From assembly GCF_042453785.1 (NCBI RefSeq), contig NC_091665.1:29785001-29849000 (forward strand): a DNA stretch of 64,000 nucleotides, given 5' to 3'. The translations under genes were made by a program, and so were the position numbers. Shown here one piece after another: positions 1-10,865 of this stretch. The stretch is from Malus domestica. Its lineage: Eukaryota > Streptophyta > Magnoliopsida > Rosales > Rosaceae. The first letter of the stretch is position 1; each line of letters begins with the position of its first letter. The notes below the pieces were generated by a model, which saw nothing but the letters and a program-made list of their open reading frames with translations, searched no databases and was not told the DNA's origin.

Positions 1-84
1 ACCTTTTCGTTTTAAAAATCACCTCCCTAATTTAATTGAGTTGGCTTGGCCCTCACTCAATCATACTTCCCCGTGGACGGTAGT

Positions 85-136
85 CAAAACCCTAAACCTT
101 CGCTTGCTAGTACAATCCAGACCGGAAACCCTAAAT
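85..136 (+). promoter_or_regulatory. Two telo-box motifs in helicase leader
   Basis: Two AAACCCTAAA motifs lie at about 88-97 and 124-133, just before the helicase start codon. Telo boxes near the transcription start are known to be common in plant genes for ribosome biogenesis and translation, which fits a Has1-type helicase. The motif match is seen directly; its function is inferred. Confidence 0.5.
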
Positions 137-162
137 TGCCAAATTCTATAGAACCAGTGGCC

Positions 163-3100
163 ATGGAAGGCGCAATGCTTGCTCGGAGGAACAACCGGAA
201 GAGAAAGAGAGCGAAGAAACTGTCGGAATCGACCGGTACGATTGAAGAATCAGAGCCTCAAAACCGTAAGGAGGACCAAGAAGAAGAAGACAAAGGGGAA
301 GATGAGAAGACGAAGAGAATGAAGGTAGAGGAAACAGCGGGAAAAGAGGAAAATGAAGGTGTAGAAGCCTCGAAGGAAGAGAAGAAGACGAAGGTTAAGA
401 GAGGTGGAGGGTCTGGGATTATGACCACAGAGTCTTTTGGATCACTGAATTTGTCTTCCCACACTTTTAAGGCCGTTCAAGATATGAAATTTCAGCACAT
501 GACTCAGGTAAAAAGTTAAATTTCGGGGTCGAATTCAATGATTTTATTAGCTCCTGATTCATTCATGGATTGACATTGCCATCTTCTAATATCAAGGCTT
601 TTTTGGGGTAGAATTTGTGTAACTTAGTGTATATTTTTCTGGCGAAATTGGCTTAACGCAATTTACAAGTAAATTCAACTGCTGCAGATTCAAGCCAGAA
701 CAATCCCACCACTATTGATCGGAAAAGATGTACTGGGAGCTGCAAGGACAGGATCTGGGAAAACTCTTGCTTTTCTAGTACCAGCTGTGGAGTTGCTATA
801 TCACACAAAGTTTACTCCTCGTAATGGAACCGCTGTTGTTGTCATTTGCCCTACACGGGAACTTGCGATTCAGGTGAAACAAACCATGGTACATTCTTTC
901 TTTGTTATTGGTTTGATATGTTACAGGGGTCGGTCTTATTTCACTGGCTCCAACTCAAGATCATTTTTTATGCCTGTTACATATCTAGGTTGAACATAAA
1001 GGCCTGCCTGTATTTGAGTGATAATGCAATTCTGCAGAACAGTTTTGTAAAATTGGCTTGGTAATGGAGTTCCTCTATATTAGCGGGCTGAAATATGGCT
1101 TGGTATTCATATTTGCATGATATGAAAGTTAACATGCTCAATAATTTAAGAAATTCACTTCTTAGAAAGAAGTCCGAAAACGGAAATGTTTATGTAAAAT
1201 TTTATGCTTCACAAAACCAAAGAAATTGTGCTTTATTAGTCGATGTGCTGTCGCATTATGAGGTTTACGATAAATCATCTTGATTCATCCCTGCATATTT
1301 TCCTCTCAATAATTCAGACCCACGCTGTGGCAGAGCACCTCCTCAAGTATCACTCACAGACTGTCGACTTGGTTATTGGTGGTGCAAATCGGAGAAGAGA
1401 AGCAGAAAGTCTTGTAAAAGGAGTAAATCTATTGGTTGCAACCCCTGGCCGACTTCTTGACCATCTCCAGAATACCAAGGGATTTCTATATAAGAACTTG
1501 AAGGTTCCTCACATCTCTTCTATGGAAATATTGTTGTAGTCTATCAAAATTATTTGTATCTGGTTATTTTGTAAAGTGGGGCTAATTTCTACAATGGATT
1601 TCTCATTGAAAGATGATTCTACGCACTATTTTCTTAACTCTCTATTATTCTGCAGCGGTTAATAATCCCTTTACTGAAAACTTGTTAGTAGTTTCCGGCC
1701 CTTTTCTCAATTTTGGTTGTTATGATAGATATAAAATTTAGCCTCTTGGTCTGGTTGGACTAAACATGTTTTATTGAGATGTAAGTTTGTCTCCCGACAT
1801 CATAGCAATTGACAATCCTTGGTTTCATTGTTCTATTGGACTTGCAGTGCCTCATCATTGATGAAGCCGACAGGATTTTGGAAGATAACTTTGAAGAAGA
1901 AATGCGACAGATTATCAAACGTCTACCCCAGGTACCCTAAATGATTCGGCATTCTAGCTTGTGTTACAAATACTCAATGCTGAACAATAGATGCATCCAG
2001 CTTGCAACATATTCTTATTTTCTTTTGTTAGATAGAGATAAGAATGTAGTGAAGTGTGTATGATTATATTCACAATTCAGCTTCAATGTGTCATTTTTGT
2101 TGTTTTGGTTGCAATTCAAAATGGATTTTACATGGTGATTCCCTTGACTTATTCAGTTGCTATTGAATGTGCAGGAAAGGCAGACAGCTTTATTTTCAGC
2201 AACCCAAACCAAGAAGGTTTGTGCATTATACTCATGTCCTTATCTTATAATAGTCAATCTTTTGCTTTCTGCATTGTGTTTATCTATTTTAGCATGAATT
2301 AATGGGCTGCACATCGTCCAGTTGTTCAGTTATTTTTCTTGCACTGAGTTTACTCGTGTGTGTGTGTGTGTGTGCTCATATGCTACATGAATTGCTTTGT
2401 TCTGATAATACTTTTCTTGTTAAACCTGTAGGTTGAAGATCTTGCTAGATTGTCACTGAAAGATCCTTTTTTGATTGATGTGGATGAAGGGAGGACTAAG
2501 GTAGGAATCTAGATGGTTTCATGTATTCTTTTAGTAATTTACTTGTGTTAATATCTCTCATGCATTTAAATCTACTTATATGTATTTAATACATTCTTTG
2601 TTTATTTTGATATAGCTCTAAATCTTTAGAGTCTAACAAAATTATGTGCACTGTAGGTCACTAATGAAGGGCTAAAACAAGGCTATGTTATTGTGCCCAG
2701 CGATAAGAGATTTATTCTCCTATATACTTTTCTGAAGACCACTCGTTCTAAGAAAGTGATGGTCTTCTTCTCTTCTTGTAACTCAGTTAAATTCCACTCT
2801 GAACTTCTTAAATACATTAATATGGAGTGCTTTGATATCCATGGAAAGCAAAAGCAACAGAAGAGGACAAAAACTTTCTTTGACTTCTGCAAAGCAGAGA
2901 AAGGAATCTTACTTTGTACTGATGTTGCTGCTCGTGGGCTGGATATTCCTGCCGTGGTATGTTTCCTTCAACTGTATATCTTGTTTGAACTTCATGTTAT
3001 GCCAATAAGCTTCTGTTATGTTACATTACCAATACCGCAACAAGCAGTCGCTCAAGGTAAATTTTATTCTTCTTTTTTCGTTTGCTTGTAGGACTTGATT

Positions 3101-4595
3101 GTGCAGTTTGATCCTCCAGATGATCCCAAGGTGCCCAAATTTTCTCTACTAATCTATTTCAATTAATTTTTGTATCGAGTAATTTTTCTTTATCCATTAT
3201 TAATTCAGGATAAGAATCCAATTTCCAATTGGAGTTAATTTCCCAATTAACCACGGTTTAATATAATCGGTAATTAGGTTCTAGGACTAGATTTTCTAAT
3301 ATGCCTTTCTCGTGGCTGTTTAAAGAGCTTTGCTGGTTTACAAGCATAAGTAAGCAAAGAGAGAATTCAGACTTCCACTCTTAAGATGGTGAATGGGAAT
3401 ACCATCCAGAGAGAGGAGTGGGAGGAACTCAAGGAGTTAAAGTGACATAATATCGAAGGGCAAAGTGTCTGAAAGATAAGAAAAGATATACGAGTGTTTC
3501 CATATTTCTTGTTCTTTATGGCTCATCTAGTCTTAAATCTTGAGGCTTGATAAGATAATTGGTTGTACCCATTATCGATATTGTGAAGATTTGTGTTTGT
3601 GCCTTGTGGACATAGGCATATAAGCAAACCACGATAGTTCAGGTTCTTTGTTTTCTTCCGTATTTTCTTGGGCTTCCTGAGTTCATTTGTTTTACCCATT
3701 TGTAAAAGATTTCACAACAATGGGATATCTTTGTGCAGGAATATATCCACCGTGTTGGTCGAACAGCTCGAGGAGAAGGTGGAAAAGGAAAGGCATTCCT
3801 TCTCCTCATTCCTGAAGAGATGCAGTTTATTCGCTATTTGATGGTATGGTTAGTCAAGAATAAGAAACGAATGGAAGCAACCAAATCTAAAAAAATGCCA
3901 TGCTTTTCAGAAGGGTGTCTGTTTAAAGCAAGCTTGATTGAATATATGGCCTTAAGCTTTTATTTAGGTTGCTACGCTTCGGTGCTTGTTCTCCATTTCA
4001 ATTGCTTATGTTATTATGTGTTCAGGATGAAAAGGTCCCCGTTGAAGAACATAAATACAAGGAGAGTATGCTGAAAAATGTGCAGTCGCAACTGGTAATG
4101 TTCTGTTGTTCAATCGTAATCTACTACCATACAATAACTGTTTCCAAGGAACCTTATGTGTTGCTTTGTTTGATGCAGGTGGAGATGGTTCAGCGCAACG
4201 ATTATCTCCGCAAATCAGCAAAAGAGGCATATAAATCTTATCTATTAGCGTATAATTCACACTCTATGAAGGACATCTTTAACGTCCACCGACTTGATCT
4301 GCAGGTACTCAACTTTTTCTTTCTTGATTGATGTTGCAGAGGAAATTAATATTTATCTTTTCATCTGAATTAATCTGCAAAGAGACCCTAACTGGAATTG
4401 GACTGCGTGCAGGCGGTTGCAGCTTCATTTTGCTTTCTGAGTCCCCCCAAGATGAATCTGAACTTAAACAGCAACGCTTCAAAGTTCAGGAAGAAGATGA
4501 GCAAAGTAAAAGGAAGTCGAAACGGATTCAGCGTGAGCAATCCTTACGGTAGGCAAAAAGGCCGAGATGAAATTCGACAATTTGTAAGACATTAG
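163..4595 (+). CDS. DEAD-box RNA helicase, DDX18/Has1 type (plant RH27/RH51 group)
   Basis: ATP-dependent RNA helicase expected to act in the nucleolus on pre-60S ribosome assembly. Twelve exons join in frame to 577 aa: 163-507, 688-873, 1318-1503, 1848-1931, 2175-2216, 2432-2500, 2657-2956, 3092-3130, 3739-3843, 4026-4094, 4179-4304, 4413-4595. The start is the ATG at 163 in a ccATGg context; the frame is open upstream to 46 but has no ATG there. The N-terminus is a Lys/Glu-rich tail. Then follow the Walker [28 protein letters not shown], the DEAD box as IIDEADRIL, motif [11 protein letters not shown], then [12 protein letters not shown] and the motif VI segment [12 protein letters not shown]. 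The C-terminus carries the family stretch [17 protein letters not shown] and ends in QFVRH. Length and motif order match the family and no break is seen. Exons 5 and 8 are very short (14 and 13 codons). Confidence 0.95.
2356..2373. repeat. (GT)n microsatellite in helicase intron 5
   Basis: About nine GT units lie between exons 5 and 6 of the helicase gene. It is a likely polymorphic marker; no other role is visible. Confidence 0.9.
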
Positions 4596-5256
4596 GGAGT
4601 CTTGAGCCAAAAGAAAGAATCCACATTAACTTCTGTAAAAAGTGATCAAATGGTTCAGATATGGAAAAGTGATTTCCGCCCCCTTTTACCTTATTTTTGT
4701 TAATTGATTCTCCTCATAGTGTTGGAGCCCAAAAGCAGAGTGCAATAGATCATTCCCTTTACCTTCCAAGAAACAATCTGATGAATTATATGCATTCGAT
4801 ACCTTCAAATTTATTTGATACATATAAATTGCTAACCATCTCCAATTCGAATAAATTTTTCATAAGGAATATAGATATGATGATTACGACGAAATTAAAC
4901 AATTCCAATTGTTTGTTCGTAAGAACACGTCCCATCATAATAAATGGATGAATGACACAACCATGAGATGAAATACACGTATTATTCTTGCAATATAATA
5001 CAAAGAGTAGGCAATAAAATTCTTACTTCTTATAAAAAAATATTATAATTCTTACTTTTTAAAAAATATCGTGAATAAATAAATTCACTTGTTAATCTCG
5101 TGGATAAACATGTTCAATACTAAAGTATTACCTAGCGTTTAGCGTACATAATATTGTTGGTTTTTTTTTATTTTTAAAATTAGGAGTCCAATGCGATTTT
5201 ATTAGCTCCTGACTTATGGGATGCATGTCTGATGTTTGTGTGCACTATATCAATAG
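4596..5256. other. Helicase 3' flank, no gene seen
   Basis: AT-rich DNA downstream of the helicase stop codon. It should contain the 3' UTR and poly(A) site. I see no further coding segment or recognisable repeat before the pseudo-exon at 5257. Confidence 0.6.
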
Positions 5257-5400
5257 GCGAGCAACGAAGGGCAAGGGGTGGAAGTGGAACAAGGCTATTG
5301 TATTGTGCCTAGTGAGAAGAAATTTATTCTCTTATATTATCTTCTGATGGTGAATCAGAACTTCTTCGACACGGCTTCACACCAATTGTTCGGTTTTTAG
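5257..5400 (+). pseudogene. Ghost of helicase exon 7 (second copy)
   Basis: After an acceptor-like CAATAG the sequence reads, in one frame, a segment close to the start of helicase exon 7 at 2657: an EQGYCIVPSEKKFILLYY stretch against [18 protein letters not shown] in the intact gene. Similarity fades after about 90 bases, and the rest of exon 7 (the motif V region) is absent. It is best read as a remnant of a tandem duplicate. Residues such as EQGYC look closer to what I recall of the wider family than the intact copy does, so the duplication may be old. Confidence 0.75.
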
Positions 5401-5640
5401 GACATCTTTTAACTACAACATAAAACACCTATACGTGTGCAATACTTATAAAATATGATTGTTTTGACATGTGTTTTTGCCCAATTAATTTTGTTTAAAT
5501 CAATCCATGATCTGTGTATCTCATCACCACATGGTACTTTGTGTATATTTCTTCCCACATATGCACTATTGTTATTACTGCAATTTAAATTTCTCCATCA
5601 AATCGGTTGGATTTTGTTTCTAAACTGAAATTCTCTAGGG

Positions 5641-6119
5641 GTGGTAATCCGCGACTCTAATGGAGGCTTTATTGGGGCTGCCTCATTTAATTTCCAGGAG
5701 GTGTTCTCTCCTGCTCAAATCGAAGCGTTGGCGGTTAGAGTTGGCTTCGAAGTGGTGATTGAAAGGGGTTTACAAAATATAATTTTTAAGAGCAATTCAG
5801 TTTAGATTGTTTCCACATTAAATGATTCTTCTACTAATTTGTCGACTATTGGACCTATCATAGAAGATACCAAGCTCTTTATGGAAATGATCGCTGAAGT
5901 TTCTATTGTCCATGTTCGCTGTGATGCCAACTTTGTAGCCCATAGAATTGCTAGGTTTGCTCTACATTCAGAGAGTAATTCTACTTGGTTTGGCAATCCT
6001 CCTCTGTTTATTTGTGATCTTCTGGAGGAGGACCTCCTCTTTTCTTATACTGTTTAGCCTAGTTTATGGCCTTGGAATGAAATATATCGTTTTTTTATAA
6101 AAAAAATAAAAATAAAAAT
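5641..6119 (+). mobile_element. 5'-truncated LINE, RNase H domain end
   Basis: An RNase H-like domain of the kind found at the C-terminus of plant non-LTR retrotransposon polyproteins. It starts VVIRDSNGGFIGAASFN, runs through EALAVRVGFEVVIERG, and continues to an HVRCDANFVAHRIARFA motif. It has an in-frame TAG at 5803-5805, where the family usually has an ESDS-type acidic segment (here KSNSV then stop), and closes at 6057. An A-rich tail follows to about 6119. Truncation at the 5' end, the stop and the A tail mark a dead LINE copy. No clear target duplication was found. Confidence 0.75.
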
Positions 6120-6153
6120 CTCTCAATTGCAAAGTGTCGTTGGAATTGGATAT

Positions 6154-6265
6154 AAGTACGGACTTGGATTGTCTGCCCTCCCTCATCCCATCCCCTTCCC
6201 ATCCCCTCATATTTCTATGGTCACGGTTAAGCCACGTCAACATATTATATCATTTTTTTATGGAA
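6154..6265 (+). repeat. Left arm of a ~110-bp inverted repeat around the TRIM
   Basis: This stretch, containing ATGGTCACGGTTAAGCCACG, is the reverse complement, with scattered differences, of 10617-10730. The two arms face each other directly across the LTR element at 6271-10609. Before that insertion they would have formed one hairpin of roughly 250-270 bp, a foldback or MITE-like element. Confidence 0.75.
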
Positions 6266-6524
6266 ATAATTGTTGGAATTTATTAGGTTTATTTAGGAAA
6301 TTAATTAAGATTTGATTTGATTTTGTAGTAGGGTATTTTTGTCATTTAAGCATTAGGGTTTCTTAGGTTTATTGCTCTATAAATAGAGCTTGTAATTTAG
6401 TTTGAGAACAAGTCATTCACAATGTAACCTCTTAGGGTTTTGTAGCCGTTCCGGCATTCTCTTTTGTTTAATAATATTCTTATTATTTTGTAGTCTTGTT
6501 TGTTCCGCACTCTGATATTCAACT

Positions 6525-6536
6525 TGGTATCAGAGC
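6525..6536 (+). other. Primer binding site (initiator tRNA-Met type)
   Basis: TGGTATCAGAGC follows the 5' LTR with no gap. This is the usual plant LTR-retrotransposon site complementary to the 3' end of initiator tRNA-Met. Confidence 0.9.
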
Positions 6537-6965
6537 AGGTTTGATCCTTTGGGATTTAATCTGCCCTTGATTCGTATCAGTTTGTTTGTCCGTCTTGTTC
6601 GTTGTTTAGATTGTCGTTGGTCTAGTTTGTTTTTTTTTTTTTTTTTTTTTAAAAAAGGTGGAATCTGCCATCACTTCCACTGCGCCTACCCCATCTGGAT
6701 CTGCAGAACCATCCACCCACCATGTGCTTGAACTCGCACGGTACCCGGACTCGATTCCTATGAGTTGGATCTGTCGCAACTCGTATGGAGTCCTTCTGCA
6801 ATTGCATTGGAGTTGTTCTGTTGGCTGCAATCCATTTTCTTTCCCTCGACTTGGTTGCTGCATGAAGAAAGCAGAAGTAAAAAAAAAAAAGGGTTAGGTT
6901 TTTTAGGCCCATGCGGGCAAAAGAGAAAAAAAAAATTGTTGGATTGTTTTTTGTTTGTTTGTTTG

Positions 6966-7112
6966 GCATCGGCATCGACATTTGCACTGGCACTGGCATT
7001 GGAATCTTGCACTGGCACTAGCATGGAAATCTTGCACTGGCATTGGCATGGAAATCTGGCACTGGCATTGGAATCTTGCACTGGCACTGGCATTGAAATC
7101 TTGCACTTGCAC
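6966..7112 (+). repeat. GGCACTGGCATT-type minisatellite inside the TRIM
   Basis: Imperfect tandem units built from CTTGCACTGGCATTGG and GGAAATC-like segments fill this part of the element interior. Several overlapping reading frames stay open across it only because of the repetition, so they are not taken as genes. Confidence 0.75.
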
Positions 7113-7211
7113 CGATGGAATTTTGTATTGAAATTGGCATCGGAAGTTAGCATAACAAAGCTTGCATCCACATCGTCTGTTGGCAAACTCATGTCGTATA
7201 CCGCCATGAGT

Positions 7212-7222
7212 TTGACGGGGGG
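7212..7222 (+). other. Polypurine tract of the TRIM
   Basis: A purine-rich GACGGGGGG run lies immediately before the 3' LTR start at 7223, where the plus-strand primer tract of an LTR element is expected. Confidence 0.7.
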
Positions 7223-8210
7223 TGTTGGAATTTATTAGGTTTATTTAGGAAATTAATTAAGATTTGATTTGATTTTGTAGTAGGGTATTTTTGGCATTTA
7301 AGCATTAGGGTTTCTTAGGTTTATTGCTCTATAAATAGAGCTTGTAATTTAGTTTGAGAACAAGTCATTCACAATGTAGTCTCTGCGTGTTTGTTTGACC
7401 GGATTAAGGGGTACTGGACTAGACTAGACTAATTGCTAGTATAGTCCCATGTTTGTTTTGGACAAGGATTAGGTTTAATGAGCTTAGGTAGGACTCGCTC
7501 GGATTATTCACCTCGCTAGGTGTTCTTAACGAAGGACCCCAATCTCGGCCGGATTCGTAAGCACAGAGAGAACCGCTAGAGCTTCGCTCGTCCAAGAACC
7601 CCAAGTCGCTCGTCCTACTCGTCACACATCGCTCCCTCCTTGCCCTGCTCCCTCATCGTCGTCCTCCTCACCCTTATCTCTGCGTCCTCCCTCATCTGCA
7701 TCTGCTCGCCCTCATCTACTCTGAGTTGTCTGGTAAACTTCGAATCTTCGATTTATTTCATCGATTTGTTTTGCAGATCGTGATATTACTGAGCTTTATT
7801 TGATTTTGTTGTTTTGGGTTTGAGAAAATTTCAATCATAGACCTCTGCACTTGAACAAATTAGGGTTTTGATTTTTAGGTCAAATTGAGATTAGAATTTG
7901 GGGTTTTCATATTTCTGTGTGGTTTTTCGTTTTTATGTTCTTGGTTCACGAATTTGATGCTTCTTGGTTGGCTGGTGTTCTTTTTGTGAGTTCGATTATC
8001 GACTTGTGTGGTTCTGATTTTGTTTCTTGAGTAAATACTTACCAATCTGTAATTTGTATTCTGCAAAATGGGGAAAAATGGTATTTTTGGGCATCAGGGT
8101 TTTGGTTGAAAGCAAAGCTCTCCCTCACAGCAATGATGCGTTTTCTTCTTGTTTATTTATCTGATTCCTTGCTCAGTGCTAAATTCTAACGTCTCTTCTT
8201 TCTTCCATTT

Positions 8211-8215
<5 letters not shown>

Positions 8216-8246
<31 letters not shown>
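8216..8246. repeat. (TC)n microsatellite
   Basis: About 15 TC units lie in the leader-like stretch carried by the nested DNA transposon. Confidence 0.95.
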
Positions 8247-8249
<3 letters not shown>

Positions 8250-9339
8250 GGTTTCTAGTTTCTGCAAATTTCCCTCTGATTTCTCTCAAGTTTGACATTT
8301 TTCCTCTGTTGCATTCCCAAAGACTTTCTCTCTCTCGCTGAAATTAAAGACTCTTTTCTTTACTTTCAAAACCCAAATGATTCTGCTGCTCCACGCTTTC
8401 AGATCTTCAATCATTTCCTCCACACCTGATTGTTCTTGTTTTTCAGCACAAAATTTAGTCCAAAAATGGAAAGAAAGAGAGCTGGCATTTTTGTAAATGT
8501 GGGTTCTTGGGTGAAGAGAATGTGGTTCAAATTGACTGAAGATCCTTCTGCGTATTTGAATCTTGGTTGCTGAGTTCGGAAGAAGCGTGGGATTTGAGTG
8601 ATTTGTTGTGTCTACAGAAGGGAAAGAAGAAAGAGAGTGAACTTTCGAGTGTGGAAAAATGGGGTTCTGCAGATGAAGGATTTGAGGTGAGATTTTGATT
8701 GAAAAGATTATAGATTTGTGCTTTCTATTGATTTTAGAGGGTATCCATTTGCTTCTTTCATAGTATAATTAATGGTATAATCCGATTTGTGGTGTTGATT
8801 TGAAAAATGATGTACATTTTAAATTTAAATTGTTTGGTTGCTGAGAAATGGTAGGAAATGAAGAAAAACTAGATTATAAATTTAAACTGTATATTCCAGT
8901 TTTTGGGTCTTTTACAATGGATGTTAAATAAATGAATAACCTTATACTTCTTGGTTTGAGTTTTGTTTTGTTTTTTATGATTTGTTTGCACGCGTCAATA
9001 TAGCTCGATTGAATATCAGTAGTGTCCAAGAGTGAGATGCAATCCTGTGATTTTAGTCTGAGTATAAGCGTTCGAGCAAATGCTGTTTTGTTAGAATAGA
9101 GGTATTGTCGTTTGACTGAGAATTTATAAGCTTTAAAAGCACATCAATCGCGCAAAATTAGTTCTCTAATGTCGAGGGAAGTATGTTGCGCAAACGATGT
9201 AAATTCCACCCCTGCTGCTTCTCTCAATGTGAATATCATAACTATGAGTTAATCTGGTGATAGTATGCAAATTGATTGGATATTATAACTATGAGTTAAT
9301 TTGCTTCTCTCAATGTGTTCATATGTCTATCTTGTATGC

Positions 9340-9673
9340 CAAAACCTTGTGGGGATCTCTGTTGACAGCCCTCTTCTGGAACATTTGGTTGGAGCGTAAG
9401 GTAGAGGAGCTTTGGGATAGAGTAAGACAATGGGCAGCCCTTTGGGCTTCGGTTTCAGTGGAGTTTAGAGATTACAATCTCTCTTCTATATTTAGGGATT
9501 TGTTAGCAGCCATTAATTGATTCGGTTTAGCTTTTCCTCTGTTCATTTAGTTTTCAGTAGGGGTCCTTGCTAGTTTTCTTCTAGCTCCAGGTGGATATCT
9601 TTTCCACGGTTTTTTTTCCTCTTTTGTAAATTCTTTCCTTTTTATAAAATTCTTTCGTTTCCCTTAAAAAAAA
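9340..9673 (+). mobile_element. Severely 5'-truncated LINE with 17-bp target duplication
   Basis: The coding remnant runs from KTLWGSLLTALFWNIWLE to the stop at 9518-9520 and contains ELWDRVRQWAALWASVSVEF. This is the C-terminal zf-RVT-like tail typical of plant LINE reverse transcriptases. A 3' UTR and short A-run end at 9673. The 17-bp duplication ATGTCTATCTTGTATGC is identical at 9323-9339 and 9674-9690, which fixes both borders and points to a fairly recent insertion. It lies inside the DNA transposon at 7382-10516. Confidence 0.92.
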
Positions 9674-10616
9674 ATGTCTATCTTGTATGCAATCTCATAT
9701 ATTCTTAAGATCTACCTGCCTACTTGCCTGTTCTCATGAAACTCTTTTGTGGTACAGATCCAATTATTGTTGCGGACAAGAGGAGCATAAACGGAAGTGG
9801 CCAGTGCTCAGACCCCAAGGGAAAACAAGGAACAAACGACTCAAATTATGGAGATCTAACTTAGCTTTGCACTATGAAGTATTTTGGCTAATATTAACTA
9901 AGATTTTGTAAATTATGGAGATCTACTTTGGAATGCTATACTATAGTTAACTAGCATTTTGTAAAATATCATGGATGAAAGTTTAGTGAATGATGTTTTA
10001 GAGACTCAGCTGCAAAAGCCTTTATATAGAATAGAGTTGAGAAATTCCATAGTTCAAGTTCCCAAACGCTACTTTGTTGCCTGAATGTGCCTTAAGGGGT
10101 GGGGAGTCTCAGCCACTTGAAATGTAATTTTGCTCATTATGTGCAGATTCATGTCCCAATTCTATTAGCAAGTATTAAAAACAAAACAATTGTCCTTTTT
10201 TTTAAGATTCATAATACACATGATAAAAATATGCTCCAATTAACTCAGATCATGAGATTTGTACAATTACTCTATTACACAATGGCAAAAGCGTTGGGCA
10301 CAGGTAAATGGAGCTATTGAAATAGAACAATAATGTGGTCCTAGTCTAAGCAAACACAAATCTGGTGAACAGTATTGTTTTCATTATCCTGCTTCTTAGT
10401 CCGACACTGCACCAAACGCTTCACTAAGCTAGTCCAGCTTAGTCTAGTCTAAGCCAGTCCAGCTTAGTCCCTGCAGCTAGTCCAGTCCGAGACAGTCCGG
10501 TACAACAAACGCACCCTTAGGGTTTTGTAGCCGTTCCGGCATTCTCTTTTGTTTAATAATATTCTTATTATTTTGTAGTCTTATTTGTTCCGCACTCTGG
10601 TATTCAACTATAATAA

Positions 10617-10730
10617 GACAAAAAGTAATAAGAATATAAAATGTTGACGTGGTTTAACCGTGACCATAAAAATAGAAGAAGATGGAATGAGGAAGACAGA
10701 TAATCCAATCCAGGTCCTATACGTACAGGC
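10617..10730 (-). repeat. Right arm of the inverted repeat around the TRIM
   Basis: Reverse complement of 6154-6265, including ATGTTGACGTGG and ACCGTGACCAT. Its outer end abuts the exon-12 ghost at 10728. Confidence 0.75.
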
Positions 10731-10865
10731 GGTTGCAACTTGCAGCTTCATTTTGCTTTTCTAGGGCCCTCAAGGTGAATTTGACCTAATTTGAACGTGG
10801 ACGGACATAGGTGACGGCAATGCATCAAAGTTGTTCAGGGAAAAGGAAGATATGCATAGTAGGAA
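10728..10865 (+). pseudogene. Ghost of helicase exon 12 (second copy)
   Basis: CAGGCGGTTGC followed by GCAGCTTCATTTTGCTTT matches the intron 11/exon 12 boundary of the intact helicase at 4411-4437, with an inserted five-base ACTTG. Further matches follow: AGGTGAATTTGA to AGATGAATCTGA, and GCATCAAAGTTGTTCAGG to GCTTCAAAGTTCAGG. The frame is broken. With the exon-7 ghost at 5257 it brackets the transposon nest, so one duplicated gene has been split over about 5 kb. Exons 8-11 are not recognisable in between. Confidence 0.78.

Larger units (their letters stand above)
7382..10516. mobile_element. ~3.1-kb non-autonomous DNA transposon, probably Harbinger-like, inside the 3' LTR
   Basis: The insertion is defined by the interrupted LTR. 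Its ends are inverted: the right end read in reverse is GGGTGCGTTTGTTGTACCGG, the left is TGCGTGTTTGTTTGACCGG. The right end is followed by TTA; comparison with the intact LTR suggests the left TTA plus three terminal G were lost. Both ends carry subterminal GACTAGACTAG and AGTCCAGCTTAG repeats. TTA plus GGG-type ends suggest PIF/Harbinger, but no transposase is seen. Much of 7560-8700 looks like a captured 5' gene region: GC-rich leader-like sequence, (TC)n tracts and possible splice donors, with no long reading frame. Confidence 0.7.
6271..10609 (+). mobile_element. TRIM-like short LTR retrotransposon, 3' LTR split by a nested insertion
   Basis: The 5' LTR is 6271-6524 and starts TGTTGGAATTTATTAGG. 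The same sequence restarts at 7223, breaks off near 7378, and resumes at about 10517 to end at 10609 (TATTCAACT in both LTRs). The element is flanked by the 5-bp duplication ATAAT at 6266-6270 and 10610-10614. A TGGTATCAGAGC primer binding site abuts the 5' LTR and a purine tract abuts the 3' LTR. Without the nested insertion it would be about 1.2 kb with a ~700-bp interior lacking gag-pol, hence non-autonomous. Each LTR has a TATAAATA box (about 6378-6385 in the first). Confidence 0.9.

Noticed and set aside
6649-7238. Several 70-157 aa frames on both strands inside the TRIM
   Set aside because: They come from poly-T, poly-A and the GGCACTGGCATT minisatellite, with no protein similarity.
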